This document shows positions 6,650 to 14,475 of a stretch of DNA of 24,592 nucleotides, in pieces. Position numbers and translations under genes: made by a program. Source of the DNA: DAOUBA01 sp034432855 (lineage in GTDB: Bacteria > Chloroflexota > Anaerolineae > B4-G1); the NCBI GenBank assembly GCA_034432855.1, contig DAOUBA010000134.1, positions 1 through 24,592 of the forward strand, given 5' to 3'. Under the pieces are notes generated by a model, which saw nothing but the letters and a program-made list of their open reading frames with translations, made no database searches and was not told the origin of the DNA. The stretch's first letter is position 1. Each line of letters begins with the position of its first letter.

Positions 6650-9600
6650 TGTTGGTTTGTTGGTTGGTTAGTTGGTTGGTTGATTGGCTGGCTGAGCAGG
6701 CGTGCGGTCTGATAATTCGATTGGGCCGCTGCACGCTGCAATGCCTGCACGACATCATACCCAGCAGCAATCTGCCGAGCAGCCTGGGATGCCGGGCGCC
6801 GGGGATCGGCCACGGCGTCAACCGCCGCAACCGCCAGCGTCCACCACAACAGCCGCTCGAACGCTTCGCGGTTGAACCACTCGACCCCCTCGTACTCGTT
6901 GATCTGGAGGGCCATACGGGCATCAGGGTCCTGCAACCAGGATTCGACCAGGCGGCGCGGTGTCCAGCCGGCAGTACCCGACCACTCGCAGGTAGTTAGC
7001 ACCTTGATCGCAGCAACCGTACGCCAGGCTGCGCCCTCGTCGAGGCCCAACCCCTGCAACGCGCCAACGAGAGTCTTGTCGAGCCGCCACTCGTCCACCC
7101 AGACGCGGCTCTGCGCAGCCGGGTCGGCGGCGTCGCTGACCCGTCCCAGCGCGTGGACGAACAACCAGCCGAACAGGCCACCCCACAGCGCCGGATCGTC
7201 GCTCAGGCCGGCACGAAGATATTCGACCGCCGCTTTGTACTTGCGCGAGCGCGACGGCAGACCCAGCGCAGGCAAACGCAGGATCGCTTCCAACCTCCGC
7301 CGTACCTCACGAGCAACTGCTGCGATGCGCGATTCGTGATTCGTGATGCGTGATTCGTGATGCGTAATTCGCGCCACCTCACGCAACAGGCGCACCATCT
7401 TCTGCTCCACTTCACCTACCAAGTCATCCACCTGCAAACTTGCAGACTTGCAAAGTTGCCGCCTCGCGTCCACCAATCGCCCAAGCATCTCTGCGCCCGC
7501 CAGGTCCGCAAACGGCTCCCGCACCCGCCGGAACACAACCTCCTTCAGCGCCTCTTCGATGCTGGAAACTCCACGCCCACCCAGGAGGTCTGCCAACTGC
7601 GCGTAGTGGCGCTCCGCATCATCCCACACCTCGCGGAAGTCGAGAAAGACGTGATACTTGTAGGCTGCCAGTTCCACGTACAGCCCACGCTCGAACAACT
7701 CGCGATTGTTGCGGATGTATTCCAGGCCGCTGACGTGATCCCGAAAGATGGTAAAAGCGTTCTCGTCGTTGTGCAGGGCCAACCCTTCGCCCAGCGACTT
7801 TTGCACCAGTACCTTTTCGTCTCCCCGGCCGGTCTTGACCGCATAGGCAGCCGAAGTGCGGAGCCAACCGCACGCCTCAGCATAACGGTTGTGATAGATC
7901 ACTAGCGCCCTTTCGTCCCCGGCGCGGTTCGAGTACGCGAACACGTCCTCGTTGACGTACCCCTCCGGCGCCACGAGGTCGTAGAGCAAAAAGTTGGCGA
8001 CCTCGGCAAAGAGATGCCGCCGACGCAGAAGCGGGAAAATCTCCCGCTCGTGTCGCTCGACCAGATACGGATCGGGCTGCTCGTCCCAATACGCCCGGCG
8101 ATACTCCATCCCGTATTTCTCGGCAAAGCCCTCAATCTGCCCGTGGCCGAACATCGGCAGCCCCGGCATCGTCGCCATCATTGTGCAGATGCCGAAATAC
8201 TTGTCGCCCTTGCCGAACTGGTCTACCGCCGTGCGCTCGTCGGGGTTGTTCATAAAATTGACATACCGCTTGAGGATCTCGGGATCGAACTCGATTGTGT
8301 TCTTGATCACCAGACGGTACTCGGCATTCTTTTCGTCGCGCAGCATGTTCATAAAGGCGCTGTTGTAGACGCGGTGCATCCCCAGCGTGCGCACGAAATA
8401 CCCCTCCATCAGCCAGAACGCCTCTGCCAGCAGGAGCGTGTCGGGGATTTCCTGCGCCACGCGATCCACCACCTCACGCCAGAACTCGACCGGCATCGCG
8501 GCGTCTAACTCGGCCCGCGTCATCCCGTGCTCGGCCCGTGAGGGGATCGCCCCACCCGTCCCCGGCTCGGGGAACCACAGCCGCTGGTAATGCTTTTTCG
8601 TCAGCGTCATCGCCGCGTCGAAGCGGATAATCGGGAACTGGCGCGCGACGTGCAGGATGGCCTGGATCACCGCCTCGCGCGTCTCGGGGTTGAGAAAGTT
8701 CAACTGCGCCGTGTCGTTCCAGGGCATCGAGGTCCCATCGTTGCCGTGGTAGATGTACTTTTCGCTGCCGGTCCAATGGTCCACACGCTTGAACACCACC
8801 GCCGCGTCGCTGCGGTCATAATAGTGATCTTCGAGATAGATGCCCACCCGTGCGTCGTCCGAAAGATTGGGGCCGTTGAAGGTGTAGGCGGGGAACGGGC
8901 TGTGATCGAGCGCGATGAACCAGTCGGGGTGTTCGATGACCCAGCGGGAGTCAATCCCCATGTGATTCGGCACCATGTCGCTGGCCAGACGGATGCCGCG
9001 CTGCCAGGCGCGGGCGCGCAGGTTCTGGAACGCCTCATCCCCGCCCAGGTCGGCGGCGACGCGGTAATCGAGCAACGAGTAGGCCGAGGCGACGGCCTCC
9101 GGGTTGCCGCACAGCTGCTTGATGCGCTGCGAGGCGCGGCTGCGCTCCCACAGGCCGATCAGCCACAGGCCGGTGAAGCCGCGCCGGGCCAGCGTGTCGA
9201 GTTCCTCGTCGGGAATCTGGTCCAGCCGGGTCAGCGGGCGTCCGTACTTTTTGGAGAGTTGGTCGAGCCAGACAGTGGTGTTCTTGGCGATCAGCACCAG
9301 GCGCGGCATCCAATCGCGATCGGGGCTGAAGCGCTCGTACTCGTGCATCTGCCCGCTAAAGTCGTAGACGAGCGCGGGGCCAGGCCCGGCAAAGACGGCC
9401 TTTTCCTCTTCGGCGATCAGGTCGAGGCCGCGCAAGAGGCGATTCAGGTAATCGCCCAACAGATACCCCCAACGTTGCCGGATGTACTCCAGTTGGCCAG
9501 AGAGCGAGTGCGGCGAGGCGATGGCCGGGCTACGCAGCATCTCGACGAGGTTCTGATTGTCGGGGCCAAAGGGCGGCTGCGTCTCGAAAAAGGCGTGCAG

Positions 9601-10146
9601 GCCGGAGATGATCTGCTCGTAAACCGTCTCCTGCTCCAGCAGCGCGTCGTCGAACAGTTCCAGGAACGGGGCAAAGGCCGGGTTGACGTTCGCCAGCCAG
9701 AGCATCAAGAGTTCTTCGAGCGCGACCTGGCGATTGGGGACGCCTTCGGTCGCGCCTTCCAGATACGTGTCGAGGTCAACCTCGCCGCGATAGACGGCGA
9801 GCGGGGGGAACTCGTCGCAAAAGCGGCGCAGGGCGGCGTCTACGGCCTCCCGCCCCAGGCCAGCGTACAGCCGCTCCAACGCTTCCCGCATCGCCCGGGG
9901 ATTCTTTTGGCGCCGGTACAGGCCGACGACGACATGCAGGATTTCGTCAATCAGCCCCATCGCGTTGATCTGCCCGGCGCGAACGGTCTGTTCGGGGAAG
10001 CGGGCCAGATCGCGCTGGGCGTTCATCTTTTGGGCGAACGCGCGCGCAGCCCGAAAGTCGGCAAAGATGACGTTGCCGTTCAGTCCATAGAGGGCCTGGT
10101 CGAACCGATAGCGATCACGGGATTGGCGGGCAATATGGAATTCCAC
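6646..10146 (-). CDS. Large GH13 alpha-amylase-family enzyme
   Basis: 1166 aa, much longer than a simple amylase. Residues 1-300 are a helical N-terminal region of unknown role. Residues about 300-760 are a GH13 barrel with conserved region I DMVPNHMG (390-397), nucleophile D510 in IIRFDAAMT, acid/base E575 in LLLAEAFW and the stabilising D636 in FMNNPDE. About 400 more residues follow, partly low in complexity. Region IV has NNPDE where most GH13 enzymes have a His-Asp pair. Translation starts at GTG 10146 (begins MEFHIARQSRDRY). No signal peptide, so probably intracellular glucan turnover next to GlgA and GH57. The C-terminal part carries three in-frame copies of intergenic-type repeats, including the last 15 residues. 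A specific reaction cannot be assigned. Confidence 0.88.
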   Translation of the reverse strand: MEFHIARQSRDRYRFDQALYGLNGNVIFADFRAARAFAQKMNAQRDLARFPEQTVRAGQINAMGLIDEILHVVVGLYRRQKNPRAMREALERLYAGLGREAVDAALRRFCDEFPPLAVYRGEVDLDTYLEGATEGVPNRQVALEELLMLWLANVNPAFAPFLELFDDALLEQETVYEQIISGLHAFFETQPPFGPDNQNLVEMLRSPAIASPHSLSGQLEYIRQRWGYLLGDYLNRLLRGLDLIAEEEKAVFAGPGPALVYDFSGQMHEYERFSPDRDWMPRLVLIAKNTTVWLDQLSKKYGRPLTRLDQIPDEELDTLARRGFTGLWLIGLWERSRASQRIKQLCGNPEAVASAYSLLDYRVAADLGGDEAFQNLRARAWQRGIRLASDMVPNHMGIDSRWVIEHPDWFIALDHSPFPAYTFNGPNLSDDARVGIYLEDHYYDRSDAAVVFKRVDHWTGSEKYIYHGNDGTSMPWNDTAQLNFLNPETREAVIQAILHVARQFPIIRFDAAMTLTKKHYQRLWFPEPGTGGAIPSRAEHGMTRAELDAAMPVEFWREVVDRVAQEIPDTLLLAEAFWLMEGYFVRTLGMHRVYNSAFMNMLRDEKNAEYRLVIKNTIEFDPEILKRYVNFMNNPDERTAVDQFGKGDKYFGICTMMATMPGLPMFGHGQIEGFAEKYGMEYRRAYWDEQPDPYLVERHEREIFPLLRRRHLFAEVANFLLYDLVAPEGYVNEDVFAYSNRAGDERALVIYHNRYAEACGWLRTSAAYAVKTGRGDEKVLVQKSLGEGLALHNDENAFTIFRDHVSGLEYIRNNRELFERGLYVELAAYKYHVFLDFREVWDDAERHYAQLADLLGGRGVSSIEEALKEVVFRRVREPFADLAGAEMLGRLVDARRQLCKSASLQVDDLVGEVEQKMVRLLREVARITHHESRITNHESRIAAVAREVRRRLEAILRLPALGLPSRSRKYKAAVEYLRAGLSDDPALWGGLFGWLFVHALGRVSDAADPAAQSRVWVDEWRLDKTLVGALQGLGLDEGAAWRTVAAIKVLTTCEWSGTAGWTPRRLVESWLQDPDARMALQINEYEGVEWFNREAFERLLWWTLAVAAVDAVADPRRPASQAARQIAAGYDVVQALQRAAAQSNYQTARLLSQPINQPTNQPTNQQ
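6650..6695. repeat. TTGGTTGG-type tract forming the C-terminus of the GH13 protein
   Basis: A run of TTGG/TTAG words (TTGGTTGGTTAGTTGG and variants) read on the minus strand as QPINQPTNQPTNQQ, the last residues of the GH13 enzyme. It ends at the overlap with the GH57 start codon. It resembles the CTACCAA family in the fatty-acid operon. Confidence 0.8.
7325..7372. repeat. GATTCGTGAT-type tract inside the GH13 gene
   Basis: Five tandem near-copies of a 10-base unit (GATTCGTGAT / GATGCGTGAT). On the minus strand they encode RITHHESRITNHESRI, residues 926-941, with no stop codon. The same words (CGTGATGCGTGA) appear as plain intergenic DNA at 12681-12692. Confidence 0.85.
7432..7460. repeat. 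ACTTGCA-type tract inside the GH13 gene
   Basis: CTGCAAACTTGCAGACTTGC and a following AAAGTTGC read as the in-frame residues CKSASLQV at about 899-906 of the GH13 protein. The words resemble the TTGCACAC units before the MFS gene at 22133-22172. Confidence 0.6.
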
Positions 10147-10220
10147 AGACGACTCACGAGGCTGCTAACCGCTCAGACAGGTACTCGGCGACTTTACGGA
10201 GGCTACACACGCTTTACGTT

Positions 10221-11678
10221 TTACGCCCCGTGCACCTCAACCGCCCGCCGGTACAGTCTGACATACTCCGCCGCCGAAGCCGCCCAGGAGAAATCGGCCT
10301 TCATTCCGCGTTGTTGCAACCTGCGCCACGACGTTTTGTTCTCACGGTAAACCCGCAGCGCCCGCTTTAACGCCTCCCGGCACGCCTCGGGCGTAAAGTT
10401 CGCAAAGGTGAAGCCCGTACCGTGGCTGCGCTTTGCCGTATAGTCGCCCACCGTATCGGCCAATCCGCCGACGGCGCGCACGACCGGCACACAGCCATAG
10501 TGCATGGCGATCATCTGCCCCAGGCCACACGGCTCGACCGCGCTGGGCATCAGAAACATGTCCGCTCCGGCGTAGATGCGCCGCGCCAGCACGTCGTCGA
10601 ATTTGAGATACACGCGCACCCGATCCGGGAAACGGGCCTGAATGCACTCGAACATCTCGTGGTACCTGGGATCGCCGGTGCCGAGCAAGACGAATTGGCC
10701 TTCCTCGTCCCCAAGCCACCATTCCAGCACCGGCTCCATCAGTTCCATCCCCTTGACCTGATCGAGCCGCGTGACCATCCCAACCAGGGGCACGTCGGGG
10801 TCCACAGGCAGACGCGCCTGTTGCTGCAGAGCCGCCTTGTTGGCTGCTCGCCGGTCAAGTCGCTCCACGTCGAAGCGATGGGGAAGATGGACATCCGTCG
10901 CCGGATTCCATTCGTCATAGTCAATCCCGTTGAGCACGCCATAGAGCCGGTCCTTGCGCTCCTGCAACAAAGGTGCTAACCCCATCCCCAACTCCGGAGT
11001 CAGGATCTCCTGGGCGTAACGCGGGCTGACCGTATTGATCACGTCAGCATAAGCGATCCCCTGTGCTATCCAGTTCACCATCCCCGGCTGCTCGACCGGC
11101 AGATGCTTCAGGTGCTCCATCTGCGCAAAGGTCAGGATCAGCCGGCCCGTGATGCCCTGATAGGCCAGGTTGTGAATCGTAAAGAGCGTTGCCACATCGC
11201 GGTAGAACGGGTTCTTGCGACCGGCCGACTTGAGCCAAGCCGGCACTATACCGGTGTGCCAATCGTTGGCGTGGATCACGTCCGGCTTCCAGTCCAGGTG
11301 ACCGAGCGCGGCCAGCGCCGCCCGCCCAAAGACGACAAAGCGCTGCGCATCGTCCTCGAAGCCATACACGCGGTCGCGCGACGAAAAATACTGCTCGTTC
11401 CACACGAGGTAAACCGGCACGTCACCGGTACTGCCGCCAACCAGGTGGACGTACTCCTCCCCTGGACCAAGCGGGATAGGAAACGGCTCTCCAATCTTTT
11501 CGAGATCGAACTGATCGCTGCGGATGGTGCCGTAACGCGGGATCATCAGGCGGATGTCGTGGCCCAGCGCCCGGATCGCCTTAGGCAGCGAACCAGCCAC
11601 GTCGGCCAGCCCCCCCACCTTGGCAAACGGCACCGCCTCGGCAGCGAGGTACAGGATTCTGAGCGATCTTCCGGCCAT
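10221..11678 (-). CDS. glgA: Glycogen synthase (GT5)
   Basis: 485 aa from ATG 11678, chosen because AAAGGAG lies 7-8 bases upstream; a longer reading from GTG 11702 overlaps the preceding small gene and lacks such a site. It transfers glucose from ADP- or UDP-glucose to the non-reducing end of alpha-1,4-glucan. Visible motifs are LAAEAVPFAKVGGLADVAGSLPKA near the N-terminus, with the KVGGL nucleotide-sugar loop at about 20-24, the HANDWHTG motif, and MPSAVEPCGLGQM with the donor-site Glu near the C-terminus. Length is normal for the family. It is the second gene of the operon, preceded by a 59-aa membrane protein gene 20 bases away and followed by GH13 after a 74-base gap that carries a short TTTACG repeat. 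Confidence 0.95.
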   Translation of the reverse strand: MAGRSLRILYLAAEAVPFAKVGGLADVAGSLPKAIRALGHDIRLMIPRYGTIRSDQFDLEKIGEPFPIPLGPGEEYVHLVGGSTGDVPVYLVWNEQYFSSRDRVYGFEDDAQRFVVFGRAALAALGHLDWKPDVIHANDWHTGIVPAWLKSAGRKNPFYRDVATLFTIHNLAYQGITGRLILTFAQMEHLKHLPVEQPGMVNWIAQGIAYADVINTVSPRYAQEILTPELGMGLAPLLQERKDRLYGVLNGIDYDEWNPATDVHLPHRFDVERLDRRAANKAALQQQARLPVDPDVPLVGMVTRLDQVKGMELMEPVLEWWLGDEEGQFVLLGTGDPRYHEMFECIQARFPDRVRVYLKFDDVLARRIYAGADMFLMPSAVEPCGLGQMIAMHYGCVPVVRAVGGLADTVGDYTAKRSHGTGFTFANFTPEACREALKRALRVYRENKTSWRRLQQRGMKADFSWAASAAEYVRLYRRAVEVHGA

Positions 11679-11698
11679 AGGTTGACTCCTTTGCCGCA

Positions 11699-11878
11699 TC
11701 ACATCGGTGAAGGTGTGGGGGTTTCGGTAGGAAAGGGAACGAGAATGGGCGTGCTAGTGGGCACCACCCGGTGTGGCGGCGAGAGAATCTCAGCCATGCT
11801 CAGCGCCATGCTGACGACGACCAGCAGGCTGATAATCACAAGCCCAATGGACGTTTGCTGCCTCTTCGAGCGACGCAC
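11699..11878 (-). CDS. Small single-pass membrane protein, first gene of the glucan operon
   Basis: 59 aa, starting GTG 11878 with a GGAGGG ribosome-binding site 4-5 bases upstream, and ending TGA 11699, 20 bases before glgA. The protein has a basic N-terminus (MRRSKRQQTS), one hydrophobic helix of about 18 residues (IGLVIISLLVVVSMALSM), and a Pro/Thr/Ser-rich tail (VVPTSTPILVPFPTETPTP). By the positive-inside rule the tail should face outward. I do not recognise a family. The good ribosome-binding site, an upstream promoter and the tight spacing to glgA make it a real gene. A scaffold or anchor for the glucan enzymes is possible but unproven. Confidence 0.75.
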   Translation of the reverse strand: MRRSKRQQTSIGLVIISLLVVVSMALSMAEILSPPHRVVPTSTPILVPFPTETPTPSPM

Positions 11879-11907
11879 AGAGCCCTCCCATGAGTAATGC
11901 TATCTTC

Positions 11908-11935
11908 ATTATAGCACAGCAGAGAAGGGACACAA
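11908..11935 (-). promoter_or_regulatory. Sigma70-type promoter of the glucan operon
   Basis: On the minus strand TTGTGT (11930-11935), a 16-base spacer and a perfect TATAAT (11908-11913), about 30 bases before the small membrane protein start. It faces away from the tetR promoter 32 bases to the right, so a protein bound to this intergenic region could affect both operons. Confidence 0.7.
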
Positions 11936-11967
11936 GCGCAGCAAATCTTAAATTTTTCACGAGTTGA

Positions 11968-11996
11968 TTGACATTGCAGATTTTCTATCGTATAAT
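11968..11996 (+). promoter_or_regulatory. Consensus sigma70 promoter of tetR and probably of the beta-oxidation operon
   Basis: Perfect TTGACA (11968-11973), exactly 17 bases, perfect TATAAT (11991-11996). The predicted transcript start is near 12003. A fully consensus promoter is expected to be strong and therefore to need repression, which fits the dyad that follows. Confidence 0.9.
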
Positions 11997-12003
11997 GACT
12001 ATA

Positions 12004-12018
12004 GGTCAGTAAATGACC
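12004..12018. promoter_or_regulatory. Probable TetR operator
   Basis: GGTCAGTAAATGACC, a dyad with perfect 5-base arms (GGTCA / TGACC) and a 5-base centre, at the predicted transcription start. An overlapping imperfect dyad TGACTATAGGTCA begins at 11996. This is where autoregulating TetR proteins commonly bind. It also covers an in-frame ATG (12013), which argues that this ATG is not the start codon. Confidence 0.65.
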
Positions 12019-12042
12019 GCCAGTTCGCACGGAGGCTGGCCG

Positions 12043-12678
12043 TTGAGCACGCGGGCGCGGCGCGAGCGAGAAAAAGAAGAGCGGCGGCGATCCATCCTTC
12101 GGGCAGCACGCGAGGTGTTCTTCGAGGAGGGCTTTCACCGCGCCACGGTGGCCAAAGTCGCCGAACGTGCCGAAGTCAGCAAGGGCACCGTATACCTGTA
12201 TTTCGAGAGCAAGGAGACGATCCTTGCTCATTTGATTTTAGAGGGGCTGCACGAGTTGATCGGGGAACTGGAGCGAGCCTACGCCGCAGACAAGCCCCTT
12301 TCCGCCGAGGAACGGCTACGACGCCTAGGGCAGGCCTATTTCCGCTTCTTCCAGCGGGAACCGGTCTACTATCGCTTCATGATGGCGATGGATCGCGGAC
12401 GCTTCCAGGAGACGGTGGCCCCCGAGGTGTATCAGCAGGTTCAGCAGGCGAGTATGGCAGGGCTGAACTGGGTCGTGCGGGCGGTCGAGCAAGGAATCGC
12501 AGAGGGGATATTCGTCTGCTGCGACGCTCGCCAGGCCGCCGCCGTGCTGTGGGCTACCGTCAACGGTGCCCTGGAGTTGGTCGAGCATCCGCTGCGACGC
12601 GAACTAGTCGGGATGGGACGTGAGGCGTTGTATCAGATGGTGGTGGAGACCGTGGTTCGAGGGCTGCAAGCAACGTGA
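12043..12678 (+). CDS. TetR-family transcriptional regulator, probable fatty-acid-degradation repressor
   Basis: 211 aa from TTG 12043, chosen because GGAGG sits exactly 7 bases upstream; the in-frame ATG at 12013 lies within the operator, about 10 bases from the transcript start, with no good ribosome-binding site. After a basic start (RARREREKEERRR), residues about 17-62 form the DNA-binding domain: ILRAAREVFFEEGFHRATV, then a helix-turn-helix AKVAERAEVSKGTVYLYF and SKETIL. The C-terminal part is a helical ligand pocket typical of the family. It lies 89 bases upstream of the thiolase gene on the same strand and could be cotranscribed with it. By analogy with FadR-type TetR proteins the ligand may be an acyl-CoA; this is inferred from context only. 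Confidence 0.92.
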   Translation: MSTRARREREKEERRRSILRAAREVFFEEGFHRATVAKVAERAEVSKGTVYLYFESKETILAHLILEGLHELIGELERAYAADKPLSAEERLRRLGQAYFRFFQREPVYYRFMMAMDRGRFQETVAPEVYQQVQQASMAGLNWVVRAVEQGIAEGIFVCCDARQAAAVLWATVNGALELVEHPLRRELVGMGREALYQMVVETVVRGLQAT

Positions 12679-12718
12679 AACGTGATGCGTGATATGCGTT
12701 CACGTTTCACGCATCACG
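12675..12718. repeat. Interleaved inverted repeats between tetR and the thiolase gene
   Basis: GTGAAACGTGA (12675-12685) pairs with TCACGTTTCAC (12700-12710), and the overlapping CGTGATGCGTGA (12681-12692) pairs with TCACGCATCACG (12707-12718). Both pairs are perfect and mutually exclusive. The tetR stop codon TGA lies inside the first arm. No separate promoter for the thiolase gene is evident in 12679-12767. Confidence 0.8.
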
Positions 12719-12767
12719 GGTCACGAGCTGGGACAGTTATCGTTTAAAAGACCAGGGAGGTGCACAA

Positions 12768-13982
12768 GTGAAAGAAGTTGTCATCGTCAGTCCGCTGCGC
12801 ACGCCGGTTGGGGCCCACGGCGGCGCATTGCGCACTCTGCGGGCCCAAGACCTGGCCGAGATCGTCTTCCGCGCCGTGATCGAGCGCACCGGGTTGGATC
12901 CAGCAGTGCTGGATGAGGTGATCCTCGGCTGCATCGGCCAGCCATCGGAAGCGGCCAACATCGCACGGGTAGCGGCGCTGATGGCCGGGGTGCCCATCGA
13001 GGTGCCGGCGTTCACCGTCCAGCGCAACTGCGCGTCGGGGATGCAGTCCATCACCTCGGCCTACCAGGCCATCCAGGCCGGCGATGGGGAAATCTATCTC
13101 TGCGGCGGCACCGAGAGCATGAGCAACATCCCTTATCTGCTCAAGGGTGCCCGCTGGGGCTACAAACTGCGCCACGGCGAGTTGACCGACGCGCTGTGGG
13201 AGGGCCTCACCGATCCGATCTGTAACCAGATCATGGGCCGCACCGCCGAAAACCTGGCGGAGAAATACGGCATTTCGCGTGAGGAACAGGACGAATATGC
13301 CGTTCAATCGCACAAGAAAGCGTTCATGGCGCAACGAATGGGCAAATTCAACGACGAGATCGTGCCGGTCGAGGTCGTCAAAAAGATCACTACCGGGCAG
13401 GAAGTGGCACGCGAAACGATCACACAAGATGAGACGATCAACCCCGGCCTGACAGTGCAGAAGGCGGCGCTCTACCCCACCGTGTTCAAGGAGAACGGCA
13501 CAGTCACGCCGGCCAACTCCTGCCCGATCACCGACGGCGCTGCAGCGATGATCGTCTGCACGGCGGAGAAGGCACAAGAGTTGGGGTTGAAGCCCACCGC
13601 GCGTATCGTCGCCTACGCCTACGCGGCGGTAGACCCGGCCTACATGGGCATCGGCCCGGCCTATGCCATGCCCAAGGCACTCAAGAAGGCCGGGCTCAGC
13701 CTCGACGACATTGACCTGATCGAACTGAATGAGGCATTCGCCGCGCAGTGTCTGGCCGTGGGCAAGGAGATGCAGGCACAGGGGCACAACTGGAACTGGG
13801 ACAAGGTCAACGTCAACGGCGGCGCGATCGCCCTGGGCCATCCCGTGGGCTGCACCGCCGCCAAGTTGGTTGCCACACTGACGCAGGAGATGCAACGCCG
13901 CGGGGCCCGTTATGGCATAGATACGATGTGCGTGGGCGGCGGGCAGGGCGGGTGCCTGATTTTGGAGAGGATTCCAATGTAG
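12768..13982 (+). CDS. Acetyl-CoA acyltransferase (thiolase)
   Basis: 404 aa, start GTG 12768 behind GGGAGGTG. Thiolase cleaves 3-ketoacyl-CoA with CoA (or condenses two acetyl-CoA). The acyl-accepting Cys is C88 in TVQRNCASGMQ, the catalytic His is H358 in ALGHPVGCTAAK, and the second Cys is C388 in MCVGGGQGG, so the active site is complete. It could be FadA-type or AtoB-type; its place at the head of a full beta-oxidation operon favours the degradative role. A 26-base repeat copy begins 3 bases after the stop. Confidence 0.95.
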   Translation: MKEVVIVSPLRTPVGAHGGALRTLRAQDLAEIVFRAVIERTGLDPAVLDEVILGCIGQPSEAANIARVAALMAGVPIEVPAFTVQRNCASGMQSITSAYQAIQAGDGEIYLCGGTESMSNIPYLLKGARWGYKLRHGELTDALWEGLTDPICNQIMGRTAENLAEKYGISREEQDEYAVQSHKKAFMAQRMGKFNDEIVPVEVVKKITTGQEVARETITQDETINPGLTVQKAALYPTVFKENGTVTPANSCPITDGAAAMIVCTAEKAQELGLKPTARIVAYAYAAVDPAYMGIGPAYAMPKALKKAGLSLDDIDLIELNEAFAAQCLAVGKEMQAQGHNWNWDKVNVNGGAIALGHPVGCTAAKLVATLTQEMQRRGARYGIDTMCVGGGQGGCLILERIPM

Positions 13983-13984
13983 AC

Positions 13985-14010
13985 GGTAGATTGGTAAATT
14001 GGTAGTTGGG
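13985..14010. repeat. TTGGTAG-family repeat, left of the four-helix-bundle gene
   Basis: A 26-base copy beginning GGTAGATTGGTAAATTGGTA, directly after the thiolase stop. It is 25/26 identical to 17849-17874, and its first 22 bases are the exact reverse complement of 18258-18279. It faces a long inverted array of the same words at 14476-14525. Confidence 0.9.
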
Positions 14011-14020
14011 GGAGGAGAGA

Positions 14021-14470
14021 ATGGCGGAAGAGGGAGAATGCGGGTTCGAGGACCTGGAGTGCTACCAACTAGCGCTGCAGGTCCTGAAAGAGGCATATCG
14101 AATCGCCAAGCGGCTACCGCCAGAAGAAAAGTACAATCTGGCCGACCAGATCCGCAGAGCGGCAGTCAGTGCTGTTCTCAACATCGCGGAAGGCTACGGC
14201 CGCTATCACTACCTGGACAGTTTGCGCTTCTACTACATCGCCCGTGGCTCCCTCGATGAAACCCTGAGCGGCTTTATTGCCTGCGACGAATTGACGTATA
14301 CGTCAGGCGAGTTGCCCAGCCAGCGCAAACTCTGCCACGAGGCATTGCGTTCCCTCAACGGCTACATCCGCTATATCCGCAAGCGCCAGCAGGGCCGTCA
14401 GGAGTACGGCAGCCAGATTCGCGAAGAGCCTCTCGCTTCCATCGTTGCCCCCGATCCGCCCGAAGAGTAA
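14021..14470 (+). CDS. Four-helix-bundle protein (S23 / 23S rRNA intervening-sequence family)
   Basis: 149 aa from ATG 14021, with GGAGG 5 bases upstream. The core residues FEDLECYQLALQVLKEAYRI, then LADQIRRAAVSAVLNIAEGYGR and SLRFYYIARGSLDETLSGF match the family first seen inside 23S rRNA intervening sequences; it is also the fold of the DGR accessory protein Avd. Members are small helical proteins of unclear function, often on mobile DNA. It has no role in fatty-acid breakdown, yet sits between thiolase and hydroxyacyl-CoA dehydrogenase and is bracketed by inverted TTGGTAG/CTACCAA repeats, as expected for an inserted cassette. The last 25 residues (after RKRQQGRQEYG) are low in complexity and look family-atypical. 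Confidence 0.88.
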   Translation: MAEEGECGFEDLECYQLALQVLKEAYRIAKRLPPEEKYNLADQIRRAAVSAVLNIAEGYGRYHYLDSLRFYYIARGSLDETLSGFIACDELTYTSGELPSQRKLCHEALRSLNGYIRYIRKRQQGRQEYGSQIREEPLASIVAPDPPEE

Positions 14471-14475
14471 CCACC

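Noticed and set aside
8590..10350. A 586-codon open frame on the plus strand
   Set aside because: It lies wholly antisense to the GH13 gene, whose protein has clear catalytic motifs. The frame has no ribosome-binding site and no recognisable domain; long antisense frames are common in high-GC DNA.
11678..11702. A longer GlgA starting at GTG 11702
   Set aside because: It would overlap the stop of the small membrane protein gene and skip the AAAGGAG site that fits ATG 11678.
14021..14470. Avd accessory protein of a diversity-generating retroelement
   Set aside because: The fold is shared, but the window has no reverse transcriptase, template repeat or variable repeat, and the sequence fits the general S23-type family.
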